DNA from: Marinobacterium weihaiense
GTDB taxonomy: Bacteria; Pseudomonadota; Gammaproteobacteria; Pseudomonadales; Balneatricaceae
Assembly: GCF_019061305.1 (NCBI RefSeq)
Contig: NZ_JAHQZT010000013.1
Location: 22,903 to 86,902 of the forward strand
Length of the DNA stretch: 64,000 nt
Direction of reading: 5' to 3'
This document shows, one piece after another, positions 46,489 to 55,718 of this stretch. The translations under genes were made by a program, and so were the position numbers. The notes under the pieces are model-generated. The model did not search any database and was not told the DNA's origin. It worked only from the letters and a program-made list of their open reading frames with translations. Each line of letters starts with the position of its first letter. Position 1 is the first letter of the stretch.

Positions 46489-48309
46489 TCAGAACGGAAA
46501 CAGCAGCGGCGTTAGCACCAGCGTGATCACCAGCGCCAGCAGCTGCAGCGGGATGCCGACGCGGGCAAAGTCGGCAAAACGGTAGTTGCCCGGCCCCAGT
46601 ACCAGGGTATTGACCGGTGAGGCGATGGGCGTGGCAAAGGCCGTGGAGGCGGCAATGGCCACGGTCATCATCACCGGTTCCGGGTTGAGGCCGGTCAGCT
46701 GGGCCGTGCTCAGAGCAATGGGCGCCACCAGGACCGTGGTGGCGGTATTGGAGATGAACTGGCTGAGCACTGAGGTCAGCAGGAACAGGCTGGTGCACAG
46801 CAGCAGCGGAGAACCCGGACCGATCAATGCGACCAGGTGGTTGACCATGAATGCCAGGGCACCGCTGCGTTCCATGGCCAGTGCCAGCGGCAGCATGCCG
46901 GCAATCAGGATCAGGCTGGTGGCATTGAGGGAGCGATAGGCTTCCCGCAGACTGACACAACCGCCCAGAATCATGCCTGTGGCGGTGAGCAGAATGGCGC
47001 TCAGGTTATCCAGCCAGCCGGTGGTCATCAGTATCAGCATGCCCAGCAGCAACGCCAGGGCCAACGGTGCCCGGCGGCCGTGGGTTGGGGCTTCGTCCAG
47101 CTCGGCCGGCTGCTGCAGAATCACCAGTTCACGGCCCTGTTGCAGGGTGCGGATGCGGCTCCAGCTGCCCGCCAGCAGCAGGCTGTCACCGGGTGCCAGG
47201 GCAGTTTCGGCAAAGCGTGCACTCATCGGGTCGCGGCCGCGGCGCACGCCGATCACGCTCAGGCCAAAGCGCTCGCGAAAACGCCCCTCCTTGATCGAGT
47301 GGCCACACAGCGGCGATTCCGGCGGCAGGAGTACCTCGACCACCCCCATTTCCTGCTGCAGCTGATGCATGTCGCGTGCGGGGAAACCCAGCGGCTCCAG
47401 CCCTAATCTGTGGCAGTGGGCATCAAGCGTGTCGCGGTCGGCATAGACCAGCAGTTGATCCTGGTACTGCATGCGGGTATGACTGAGGACCGGCAGCAGG
47501 CTGGACAGCAGTCCGCCATTGCGTGAAATGGCGATCACGGTGATTTCATGTTCCGTGCGCAGTGCCGCTTCGGCAGGCGTTTTGCCCCCGAGCGGGCTGC
47601 CCGGCCGTATCTGCAGCCGGTGCAGCTGCTGTGACAGGGCATAGCGCTGGCTCAGCGCCGCAATGCCCGGTGCCGGGTTCGCGTCGCTGCCATCCGTACG
47701 CCGCGGCAGCAGGCGACGGGCCGGTCCGATCAGGTACAGCATGGCGCAGGCCAGCACGGCCAGTCCCAGCGGCGTGAAGTCGAAAAAGCCGAAAGGTTCC
47801 AGGCCGGCGCTGCGCATCTGGCTGCTGACGATGATGTTGGGGGGGGTCCCGATCAGGGTCAGCATGCCGCCGATCAAAGCGGCAAACGCCAGCGGCATCA
47901 TCAATTGAGACGGCGAAAGCCCAGCCCGGCGGGCGATGCTCAGCACCACCGGAATCAGCAGGGCAACGGCACCGGTCGAACTCATGAAAGCCGACAGCAG
48001 CGCCACCAGCGGCAGCAGCAACAGCAGAAGCCGGGTCGTGTTCTGGCCGCCCATCTGCAGCAGCCAGTGTCCCGCCGCAGCGGCAATGCCGGTGCGAAAC
48101 AGGGCTTCACCGACCACGAACAGCGCCGCGATCATCACCACGACTGGCTCGCCAAAGCCGGATACGGCTTCGGCCGGGGTAATGATGCCGGACAGGGCAA
48201 GGGCAACCACGCCCATCAGTGCAACCAGGTCCATGCGGATACGATCGCTGATGAACAGCAGGATGATGATGCCGAGCAGTGCGAAGACAAACAGCATATC
48301 CGGGGTCAT
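46489..48309 (-). CDS. SLC13-type permease with central TrkA-C domains
   Basis: The 606-residue membrane protein has hydrophobic halves (about 1-190 and 400-606) around a soluble middle with two TrkA-C/RCK-C-like domains (PGSPLGGKTPAEAALRTEHE and PESPLCGHSIKEGRFRERFG as landmarks). FMSSTGAVALLIPV and SQFISNTATTVLVAPIA correspond to the SNT motifs that bind sodium and substrate in the DASS/SLC13 group. Members carry dicarboxylates or sulfate; I cannot choose. Its start overlaps the ilvY stop by four bases, so it is cotranscribed with ilvY, an unusual pairing. Confidence 0.88.
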   Translation of the reverse strand: MTPDMLFVFALLGIIILLFISDRIRMDLVALMGVVALALSGIITPAEAVSGFGEPVVVMIAALFVVGEALFRTGIAAAAGHWLLQMGGQNTTRLLLLLLPLVALLSAFMSSTGAVALLIPVVLSIARRAGLSPSQLMMPLAFAALIGGMLTLIGTPPNIIVSSQMRSAGLEPFGFFDFTPLGLAVLACAMLYLIGPARRLLPRRTDGSDANPAPGIAALSQRYALSQQLHRLQIRPGSPLGGKTPAEAALRTEHEITVIAISRNGGLLSSLLPVLSHTRMQYQDQLLVYADRDTLDAHCHRLGLEPLGFPARDMHQLQQEMGVVEVLLPPESPLCGHSIKEGRFRERFGLSVIGVRRGRDPMSARFAETALAPGDSLLLAGSWSRIRTLQQGRELVILQQPAELDEAPTHGRRAPLALALLLGMLILMTTGWLDNLSAILLTATGMILGGCVSLREAYRSLNATSLILIAGMLPLALAMERSGALAFMVNHLVALIGPGSPLLLCTSLFLLTSVLSQFISNTATTVLVAPIALSTAQLTGLNPEPVMMTVAIAASTAFATPIASPVNTLVLGPGNYRFADFARVGIPLQLLALVITLVLTPLLFPF

Positions 48310-49211
48310 GAGATCTCCTTGCAGGGGGCTGGCATGGAAGGTGCGTCTGTATCCGGGCTGTCCAGTAGCGACCAGAAGGCGTGAATGATGGGTGAACGGA
48401 GCTTGCGTTCTTGGGCGAACAGGCCGATCTCATAGGGCTCCAGTGCCGGAACAACAGGCAGCACCTGCACGCGCTCGGCCAGCGGGCTGTTGTCGAGCAC
48501 GATTTGCGGCACCACCCCGATGCCGAAACCCAGACTGACCATGCTGACGATGGCTTCATTGCCGGCGACCTGAGCGTAGATGGAAGGGCGCACATTGCGT
48601 CGGGCAAACCACTGGTCGATACGCTGTCGGGAGATGCCGCTCTCGGGCAGGATCATCGGCTGTTCGATCCAGTCGGCCTGGGCATCGGCTTGGCCGGCGG
48701 GGGCAATGAACATCAGGGGCGTGCGTGCAATCGGACGGAAGGCGATGCCGGCCGGCAGGTGTGCCGGTCGGGCCGCGATGGACAGCTCCTCGCGTCCGCC
48801 CTGCACGCGGGCGATGGCATGCTCCGGGTCGCCAGTGTGGAGCTTGATTTCCACCTGGGGATAGAGATGACGAAAGCGGCTCAATAGCGTGTAAAGAAAA
48901 CTGTAGCTGGCCGTGACCGAGCAGTACACGCTGATTTCGCCGCGCAGTTCATCAGCCCCTTCCATGAGGGTATGGCGCAGCTGCTCCCACTGTTGCAGGG
49001 TCTCGCGGGCATACTGGGCGAAGCGCATGCCGGCCGGTGTCAGCTGTACGCTGCGGTTGTCACGCAGAAACAGAGGTACGCCCAGTGATTCTTCCAGCTG
49101 TTTGATGGCGCGGCTCAGTGTCGACGGGCTGACGTGGCAGGCCTCGCTGCTGCGTCCGAAATGCAGGGTGTCGGCCAGGCTGAGAAACAGGCGCAGAGAT
49201 CGGGTATCCAT
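48306..49211 (-). CDS. ilvY: LysR-type regulator IlvY
   Basis: A 301-residue LysR regulator with N-terminal winged helix (ADTLHFGRSSEACHVSPSTL within 13-32) and an effector domain. It is close in sequence to E. coli IlvY (GEISVYCSVTASYS, then YPQVEIKLHTGD, and NEAIVSMVSLGFGIGVVPQ) and lies divergently from ilvC, as IlvY does. IlvY activates ilvC when bound to acetolactate or acetohydroxybutyrate. Its stop overlaps the start of the SLC13-type permease gene by four bases. Confidence 0.93.
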   Translation of the reverse strand: MDTRSLRLFLSLADTLHFGRSSEACHVSPSTLSRAIKQLEESLGVPLFLRDNRSVQLTPAGMRFAQYARETLQQWEQLRHTLMEGADELRGEISVYCSVTASYSFLYTLLSRFRHLYPQVEIKLHTGDPEHAIARVQGGREELSIAARPAHLPAGIAFRPIARTPLMFIAPAGQADAQADWIEQPMILPESGISRQRIDQWFARRNVRPSIYAQVAGNEAIVSMVSLGFGIGVVPQIVLDNSPLAERVQVLPVVPALEPYEIGLFAQERKLRSPIIHAFWSLLDSPDTDAPSMPAPCKEIS

Positions 49212-49235
49212 GGTGTTTCACTTTATGAAATGCGA

Positions 49236-49263
49236 TATTGCAAATATATCATTTTACGCAATA
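49236..49263. promoter_or_regulatory. Candidate IlvY operator in the ilvY-ilvC gap
   Basis: TATTGC (49236-49241) and its reverse complement GCAATA (49258-49263) frame an AT-rich 16-base spacer in the 141-base divergent gap. A -10-like TATAGT occurs at 49294-49299 without a good -35 element, as expected for an activator-dependent ilvC promoter. Confidence 0.5.
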
Positions 49264-49322
49264 CGATCTATCCCTTATCGTAGCGTGCATTGCTATAGTC
49301 GATGCGGCTATAAGCGCCATGA

Positions 49323-50369
<1,047 letters not shown>

Positions 50370-50394
50370 TGCGTTGAACGCATCCGTTTGACTG

Positions 50395-50423
50395 AACTGC
50401 CGGGCCTAGTGCCCGGCAGTTTG
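50395..50423 (+). terminator. Terminator after ilvC
   Basis: AACTGCCGGGC / GCCCGGCAGTT with a five-base loop, 25 bases after the ilvC stop; the T-run is short. Confidence 0.75.
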
Positions 50424-50799
50424 CGTTCAGGGGTACGTGCAGCGTGCTGGTGTCGAGTTGCGCCACTACAGGGCATTACAGGTTGTCAAAGCGTCCCTTA
50501 TAGCCCGCAACAATATTGTCATACCCAGTATCCATAATGATCGCAAGGTTTTGGCATGCATACTGCGGAGCATGCCAATGCGCGCGGTGCAAATGCATTA
50601 CCGCGGCTCGCTAAAAGTATGAGAACAAATGGCAGTTTTATTGATCTGTGTCGTCTGTTTGCGAACAGGTATTTGCTCTGCCAAACCCCTGTGCTATCAA
50701 TGGTCATTACTAATAAAAATAACATGTTGATAGCGTAGGCCGGACTTATGCGGTGCCCGGATGCAGCATACGCTATCATCAGTCAAGGATGCGTTTATC
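50424..50799. promoter_or_regulatory. Control region of the first protoglobin gene, with dyad motifs
   Basis: No gene is seen. Two dyads stand out: TTGGCATGC-N10-GCATGCCAA (50551-50578), and TGATAGCGTA (50728-50737) paired with TACGCTATCA (50769-50778) around a 31-base core containing two CCGG. The same TGATAGC word recurs inverted at 50693-50700 (GCTATCAA). These could be operators for a regulator or a structured leader; the second dyad ends 21 bases before the start codon. No regulator family is indicated by sequence alone. Confidence 0.5.
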
Positions 50800-51369
50800 A
50801 TGAGTACAATCGATTTCTCATTCCTGTGTGAACAAGCCAAGGCCTATTCCGGTTTCGAACCCGAAGATGCGGCAATCCTGGCGCAGGAGGCTGATCGCCT
50901 CATTCCTCACCTGGGTGCCGTTACCGACTCTTTCTATACTGAATTGCAGACGATTCCCGAAGCGCAGCCCTTTCTGGAAGGGCGTGTGGATGCGCTGAAG
51001 AAAACCCATGCCAGCTGGCTGGCCAAGATCTTTACCGGTCCCTATGATGCGGATTTTGCAGCCTATATGCATCAGGTCGGTGTAGTACATGTGCAAGTCA
51101 AGCTGCCGGAAAAATTCATGACCAGCGGCATCGGTCTGATCAATAAGCATCTGATTCCGCTACTGCCGGAAATCTACCGTGACCAGCCGGAAATGGTCGG
51201 CCCATTGTTGAAGGCGATGAATGCGGCAACCAGCTTCTGCCTGCTGATCATGCTGGAATCCTATCGCGGTCATGAGCTGGAGCGTTTCATGGAAGTGACC
51301 GGCATCAGCCGGGTGTTATACAACAATCTGGCAGCTGCCTATCGCAACACCCACGGACACGCTGCCTGA
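50800..51369 (+). CDS. Stand-alone protoglobin / globin-sensor protein, paralogue 1
   Basis: The 189-residue protein fits the protoglobin fold used as haem sensor in globin-coupled sensors: FYTELQTIPEAQPFLEGRVD, WLAKIFTGPYDADFAAYMHQ and VGVVHVQVKLPEKF as landmarks. The VHV histidine H97 is at the place of the haem proximal His. It has no output domain, signal peptide or membrane segment. The ATG at 50800 follows AAGGA ten bases upstream. It is the first of three colinear paralogues, preceded by a dyad-rich region. O2, NO or CO binding and a role in redox sensing or scavenging are inferences. Confidence 0.82.
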   Translation: MSTIDFSFLCEQAKAYSGFEPEDAAILAQEADRLIPHLGAVTDSFYTELQTIPEAQPFLEGRVDALKKTHASWLAKIFTGPYDADFAAYMHQVGVVHVQVKLPEKFMTSGIGLINKHLIPLLPEIYRDQPEMVGPLLKAMNAATSFCLLIMLESYRGHELERFMEVTGISRVLYNNLAAAYRNTHGHAA

Positions 51370-51400
51370 AGCCATCAATGCCCGTCGCTCCTTGTGGCTA

Positions 51401-51431
51401 CCCCTGATGTGGACATCGTCGGCATCAGGGG
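51401..51431. repeat. Inverted repeat between protoglobin genes 1 and 2
   Basis: CCCCTGATG (51401-51409) and CATCAGGGG (51423-51431), 13-base spacer, no T-run. It could be a weak terminator or mRNA end structure. A smaller repeat, GCATGT-N5-ACATGC (51498-51514), lies just upstream of gene 2. Confidence 0.6.
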
Positions 51432-51542
51432 TGATCCAGCTTGACACTGTCCTCGAATAAATACACAGTCATTACTCCACTTTAACAACGGAGTGGTGCA
51501 TGTTCCGCACATGCCGCCACAGTGCTGCAAGGATGATGCCTC

Positions 51543-52115
51543 ATGCGTGAAATCGACTTTTCCCAGCTTAATCAGCAGGCCAAACTGTTTGCCGGATTTG
51601 ATACCGATGACGAGCAGGTATTGCGCGATGCCCATGCTCTGCTGGTCAGCCAGCTGGACCAGGTAACGGACGCCTTCTATGAAGAGCTGGGTCAGATCGA
51701 GGATGCCGGGCCGTTTCTGGAAGGGCGTTTGGAACGTCTTAAGGCCACTCATCGCCGTTGGCTGGAAAATATCTTTACCGGACCCTATGACGAGGCGTTT
51801 GCCGCCTATATGCACCAGGTGGGCGTGGTACACGTGCAGGTGCGCTTGCCCGAACGTTTCATGGCCAGCGGGATCGGCCTGATCGGCAAACATTTGATCC
51901 CGGTACTCGCCAGTGCCTGCCAGGATGATCACCAGCGCCTGGGTATACTGATGAAGGCAGTGAACGCCGTAACCACCTATTGCCTGATCATCATGCAGGT
52001 ATCCTATCGTGAACACGAACTGGACCGTTTCAGGGACGTGACCGGCATCAGCGAAGCGTTGTACAACAACCTGGCCGCAGCGTATCGCCAGAAGACCGGC
52101 GTACCGGCGGAATAG
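51543..52115 (+). CDS. Stand-alone protoglobin / globin-sensor protein, paralogue 2
   Basis: A 190-residue paralogue that aligns to the first without gaps over at least the first 110 residues: FYEELGQIEDAGPFLEGRLE, FTGPYDEAFAAYMHQVGVVH and H97 in VHVQVRLPERF. The MREIDFSQLNQQAK start parallels MSTIDFSFLCEQAK. AAGGA lies eight bases before the ATG. It is 173 bases from gene 1, too far for tight coupling and with a hairpin between, so separate control is likely. No partner output domain is present. Confidence 0.82.
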   Translation: MREIDFSQLNQQAKLFAGFDTDDEQVLRDAHALLVSQLDQVTDAFYEELGQIEDAGPFLEGRLERLKATHRRWLENIFTGPYDEAFAAYMHQVGVVHVQVRLPERFMASGIGLIGKHLIPVLASACQDDHQRLGILMKAVNAVTTYCLIIMQVSYREHELDRFRDVTGISEALYNNLAAAYRQKTGVPAE

Positions 52116-52134
52116 TCGACCGGTGTCAAAACGT

Positions 52135-52166
52135 GTAACGTAGGTTACGGTTTGTGAGTCTGTAAC
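52135..52166. repeat. GTAAC/GTTAC repeat cluster before protoglobin gene 3
   Basis: GTAAC (52135-52139), GTTAC (52144-52148) and GTAAC (52162-52166); the first two form a dyad with a four-base spacer. It lies about 100 bases upstream of the third globin start and may be an operator. Confidence 0.35.
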
Positions 52167-52256
52167 CTTGATATTTGAAATAGCCATGCCAGAATGGCGG
52201 CCTTTACTTTTCGGCTGTCATGGCCGCATTTCACTTTTTATCAGGGATGGATTCTC

Positions 52257-52841
52257 ATGAGCGAGATCGACTTTGCAGCACTGTGCCAAAGAGGCAAAGC
52301 CTGCGCCGGGTTTGACGCCGAAGACGAACAGACCCTGCTGGCCGAAGGCGCCAAACTGCTGCCTCACCTGTCTGCAGTCACCGAAAACTTCTATGCCGAG
52401 TTGATGCAAATTCCATCGGCTGCCCCTTTCCTCGAAGGTCGAGTCGATGCACTCAAGGCAACGCACAAGGCCTGGCTGGAGACCGTTTTCAGCGGTCCTT
52501 ATGATGCTGATTTCGCTGCGCGCATGCACAAGGTGGGCGAGGTCCATGTGCAGGTCAAGCTGCCGGTGGAGTTCATGTCCAGCGGCACGTTGCTGATCAA
52601 GAAGCACCTGGTGCCCATCCTGACCGAGGTATTCGCGGATAATGTCGCGATGCTGGGCAAGATGATGAAGGCGGTCAATGCCGTCACCGGCTTCTGCCTG
52701 ATCATTATGCAGGAGTCCTATCAAAGCTCGCTGCTGGCGCAGGAGCTGGACAAGTTCATGGCCATCACCGGGATCAGCCGTGCGCTGTTCAACAACCTGG
52801 CTTCTGCCTACAAGGACGACGAAAAGCCCAGCGCGGCTTGA
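52257..52841 (+). CDS. Stand-alone protoglobin / globin-sensor protein, paralogue 3
   Basis: The 194-residue paralogue starts at ATG 52257 (AGGGATGG upstream); MSEIDFAALCQRGKACAGFD matches the starts of the other two. By hand count about 70 of the first 110 positions equal paralogue 1 without gaps, with H97 conserved in VHVQVKLPVEF. It differs by extra cysteines (C10, C16) near the N-terminus and a longer late helix (ESYQSSLLAQELDKFM). pssA follows 66 bases later, but has its own likely start signals. Confidence 0.82.
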   Translation: MSEIDFAALCQRGKACAGFDAEDEQTLLAEGAKLLPHLSAVTENFYAELMQIPSAAPFLEGRVDALKATHKAWLETVFSGPYDADFAARMHKVGEVHVQVKLPVEFMSSGTLLIKKHLVPILTEVFADNVAMLGKMMKAVNAVTGFCLIIMQESYQSSLLAQELDKFMAITGISRALFNNLASAYKDDEKPSAA

Positions 52842-52907
52842 TGCCATTGGGTTTGTACCCCGCTGTCGAGTAGAATGCAGCTTCAGCGTTTTGACAGAGG
52901 GTAGAGC

Positions 52908-53687
52908 ATGAGTGATCAGCCACAGGACAGGGAAACCGAAGCCACACAGTCACCCGATCAGTCCGTGTCCGGCGACGGCGTGCGTCGACGCAGGGGGGTG
53001 TACTTGTTGCCTAATCTGTTTACCACCGGAGCCCTGTTCTCGGGTTTCTATGCCATCGTGGCCGGCATGAACGGCCAGTTCGAGGCATCGGCCATTGCCA
53101 TTTTCGTGGCCATGCTGCTGGACGGGCTGGATGGTCGCGTGGCCCGCATGACCAATACTCAGAGCGCCTTCGGTGCCGAGTATGATTCTCTGGCGGATAT
53201 GGTGTCCTTCGGGGTTGCGCCTGCACTGGTGGCCTATAACTGGGCACTGGGCGATCTGGGCAAACTGGGTTTCTTTGCCGCCTTTGTGTATGCCGCCGGC
53301 GGCGCCTTGCGCCTGGCACGTTTCAATACCCAGATCGGCTCGGTCGACAAGCGCTACTTCATCGGTCTGCCCAGCCCTGCCGCAGCGGCGGCCGTGGCCG
53401 GACTGGTGTGGGTCTGTGCGGAGTTCTCGCTGGATGTCACCGGCTGGGAATACTTGATTGCCCTGTTCGTGGCGCTGGCCGGGGTGCTGATGGTCAGCAA
53501 TACCTTGTATTACAGTTTCAAGGACGTGGACTTCCGCGGCAAGGTGCCGTTCTGGATCCTGGCCGTGATCGTTCTGTGCCTGGGCATCATCTCGATCAGC
53601 ACATCGGTGTCCCTGTGGATCCTGTTCCTGTGCTATGCATTGTCCGGGCCGCTGCTGTGGGTCTGGCGGCGCACGCGCCACCGCTGA
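52908..53687 (+). CDS. pssA: CDP-diacylglycerol-serine O-phosphatidyltransferase (PssA)
   Basis: PssA makes phosphatidylserine, precursor of phosphatidylethanolamine. The 259-residue membrane protein is the CDP-alcohol phosphatidyltransferase type, not the E. coli phospholipase-D-like type: the motif DG-x2-DG-x2-AR-x8-G-x3-D-x3-D is complete at D72, D75, R80, G89, D93 and D97. About eight hydrophobic segments follow a charged N-terminus. In Pseudomonas I recall pssA directly after ilvC; here three globin genes separate them. Confidence 0.95.
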   Translation: MSDQPQDRETEATQSPDQSVSGDGVRRRRGVYLLPNLFTTGALFSGFYAIVAGMNGQFEASAIAIFVAMLLDGLDGRVARMTNTQSAFGAEYDSLADMVSFGVAPALVAYNWALGDLGKLGFFAAFVYAAGGALRLARFNTQIGSVDKRYFIGLPSPAAAAAVAGLVWVCAEFSLDVTGWEYLIALFVALAGVLMVSNTLYYSFKDVDFRGKVPFWILAVIVLCLGIISISTSVSLWILFLCYALSGPLLWVWRRTRHR

Positions 53688-53697
53688 AACATATCGG

Positions 53698-53723
53698 AAA
53701 GCAGGCTTGGGCCTGCTTTTTTT
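53698..53723 (+). terminator. Terminator after pssA
   Basis: AAAGCAGGC / GCCTGCTTT with a TTGG loop and seven Ts, 10 bases after the pssA stop. Confidence 0.9.
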
Positions 53724-53801
53724 ATGCGCGGGGGGTGGGCGAAAACGGAACCGGCTGCGTATTCTGTGTCTAACAGCGCACAGTGTTGCAGGAGTAGTAC
53801 C

Positions 53802-54809
53802 ATGCTGATTCGAAAAGCCCCCGACATTGCCCCCTCCGAGATCACCCCCGAGTCCGTCTACCGTCAACGGCGTCAATTCATGAAGGGGCTGGCAGCCGGC
53901 GGTGCACTGTTGGCCAGCGGTCCGGCCTCCGCACTGGCCCGTTATGCGCTGGATGAAGAGCAGGTTCGTTATCCCGGCCCGGACTGGCTGCAGCAGAAAA
54001 TTCGTGCGGCGCAGCAGAATGCGGCACTGTCCACCACCGAAAAGCTGGCACCCTACGAGCATGTGACCGGCTACAACAATTTCTATGAGTTCGGGCTGGG
54101 CAAGAATGACCCCCGTGCCTATGCACAGGATTTCAAGACCGACCCCTGGAGTGTGGAAATCAGCGGCGAGGTTCACAGGCCGGGAACCTATCAACTGGAA
54201 GACATTCTTAAGGGAGTCGACCTGGAGGAACGCATCTATCGTCTGCGCTGCGTGGAAGCCTGGTCGATGGTGATCCCCTGGGTCGGCTTCTCGCTGGCGT
54301 CGCTGATCAAGCGCTTCGAACCGACCGGCAATGCCCGCTATGTCGAGTTCACAACACTGCATGACCCCAAGCAGATGCCGGGTCAGCGCTCGCGCTTCGG
54401 TACTATCGACTGGCCCTATGTGGAGGGGCTGCGCATGGATGAAGCCATGCATCCGCTGACGTTGCTGGCCGTGGGCGTGTACGGTGATGCCCTGCCGCCC
54501 CAGAATGGGGCACCGCTGCGCCTGGTCGTGCCCTGGAAATACGGTTTCAAGAGCATCAAGTCGATCGTGAAAATCCGTTTCACCGAGCAGATGCCGGTCA
54601 ACAGCTGGCAGCGGACAGCGCCGCGCGAATACGGCTTTTATGCCAACGTGAACCCCGCCGTGGATCATCCACGCTGGAGTCAGGCCACGGAGCGCCGTTT
54701 GCCGTCATCGCTGTTTAGCCCCAACATTATCGATACGCAGCCATTTAACGGTTACGCGGACCAGGTGGCCGATCTGTACAGCGGCATGGATCTGCGCAAA
54801 TGGTACTGA
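53802..54809 (+). CDS. msrP: Methionine-sulfoxide reductase catalytic subunit MsrP (YedY)
   Basis: MsrP is a periplasmic molybdopterin enzyme that repairs oxidised methionine in envelope proteins. The 335-residue protein has a Tat signal with [20 protein letters not shown] (21-40) and C150 in [15 protein letters not shown], the molybdenum ligand. CAGGAG lies seven bases before ATG 53802, which excludes the longer upstream frame. It overlaps msrQ by ten bases. Its cofactor depends on the moa pathway, part of which is at the left end of the window. Confidence 0.96.
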   Translation: MLIRKAPDIAPSEITPESVYRQRRQFMKGLAAGGALLASGPASALARYALDEEQVRYPGPDWLQQKIRAAQQNAALSTTEKLAPYEHVTGYNNFYEFGLGKNDPRAYAQDFKTDPWSVEISGEVHRPGTYQLEDILKGVDLEERIYRLRCVEAWSMVIPWVGFSLASLIKRFEPTGNARYVEFTTLHDPKQMPGQRSRFGTIDWPYVEGLRMDEAMHPLTLLAVGVYGDALPPQNGAPLRLVVPWKYGFKSIKSIVKIRFTEQMPVNSWQRTAPREYGFYANVNPAVDHPRWSQATERRLPSSLFSPNIIDTQPFNGYADQVADLYSGMDLRKWY

Positions 54810-55408
54810 GCCTGAATGCACTGCATCGCCACCCTTGGGGGCGTTGGCTATTCTGGGCGCTGATGTTCGGTGGCAGCCTGCTGCCGCTGGGCTGGATTAC
54901 GCTGCAGGCGGTACAGCAGCAGCTGGGGGCCGACCCGGCGCAGGTGATCGTGACCTTTCTCGGCATCTGGGCACTGCGGTTTCTGTGGGTGAGCCTGGCC
55001 GTGACGCCCCTGCGCAGACTGCCGGGCATGAGTTGGGTAATGCGTTACCGGCGCATGCTCGGTCTGTATGCCCTGTTCTATGCCAGCCTTCACCTGCTGG
55101 CCGTCGCTACGTTCATTCTTGGCTGGCGACCGGATCTGCTGCTGCGCGAGTTGACTGAACGGCCGTATATCATCGTGGGTTTCACGGCCTGGGTACTGCT
55201 GTTGCCCCTGGCGCTGACCTCGACCAAGGGCTGGCAGCGGCGGCTCGGCAAGCGCTGGAAACAGCTGCATGCGCTGGTCTATCCGGCGTCTCTGCTGGTA
55301 ATGCTGCACTTCGCCTGGCTGATCCGGGCCGGCTACCTGGAAGTGCTGATATACGCCCTCATATTGGCCTTTTTGCTGGGATATCGCCTATACCTCAAAC
55401 TGAGGTGA
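54800..55408 (+). CDS. msrQ: Haem-binding membrane subunit MsrQ (YedZ)
   Basis: MsrQ is the inner-membrane b-type haem protein that passes electrons from the quinone pool or flavin reductase to MsrP. The 202-residue protein has about six transmembrane segments and the histidines expected for haem binding in [30 protein letters not shown]. Its start lies inside the msrP end, and it is followed five bases later by the DUF2970 gene. The msrP-msrQ pair is the standard order. Confidence 0.94.
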   Translation: MVLSLNALHRHPWGRWLFWALMFGGSLLPLGWITLQAVQQQLGADPAQVIVTFLGIWALRFLWVSLAVTPLRRLPGMSWVMRYRRMLGLYALFYASLHLLAVATFILGWRPDLLLRELTERPYIIVGFTAWVLLLPLALTSTKGWQRRLGKRWKQLHALVYPASLLVMLHFAWLIRAGYLEVLIYALILAFLLGYRLYLKLR

Positions 55409-55413
55409 GTGCC

Positions 55414-55617
55414 ATGTCCGACCAACCCAACTTCTGGCAGACACTGCTCAGTGTGCTGTCGAGCTTCTTCGGGGTGCAGTCCGAGCGCAATCGCGAGCGC
55501 GATTTTCGCCACGGACGCCCCATCCACTACATCCTGACCGGGCTGTTGATGGCCACCCTGTTCGTGCTGGGCGTGATTCTGCTGGTGCGTTGGGCCCTCA
55601 GCCTGGCCGGTATCTGA
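55414..55617 (+). CDS. Small membrane protein (DUF2970)
   Basis: A 67-residue protein with one predicted transmembrane segment near the C-terminus (ILTGLLMATLFVLGVILLVR) and the FFGVQSERNRERDF stretch typical of DUF2970. I chose ATG 55414, after GAGGTGAG; GTG 55405 is a possible alternative that overlaps msrQ. It is of unknown function, commonly found near msrPQ or respiratory genes in this group. Confidence 0.82.
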   Translation: MSDQPNFWQTLLSVLSSFFGVQSERNRERDFRHGRPIHYILTGLLMATLFVLGVILLVRWALSLAGI

Positions 55618-55623
55618 TCATAC

Positions 55624-55650
55624 TTGCGCTTTCAGACAGGCTGCTATACT
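55624..55650 (+). promoter_or_regulatory. Candidate promoter of the cox operon
   Basis: TTGCGC (55624-55629) and TATACT (55645-55650), 15-base spacer (short). It is about 70 bases upstream of coxB and follows the DUF2970 stop. Confidence 0.4.
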
Positions 55651-55718
55651 CGATTTAACCGGATCACCCGTGAGGGAGCACGTTGAGCCTCCCTTGGGGT
55701 CAAGACGGGGAGGCCTGA

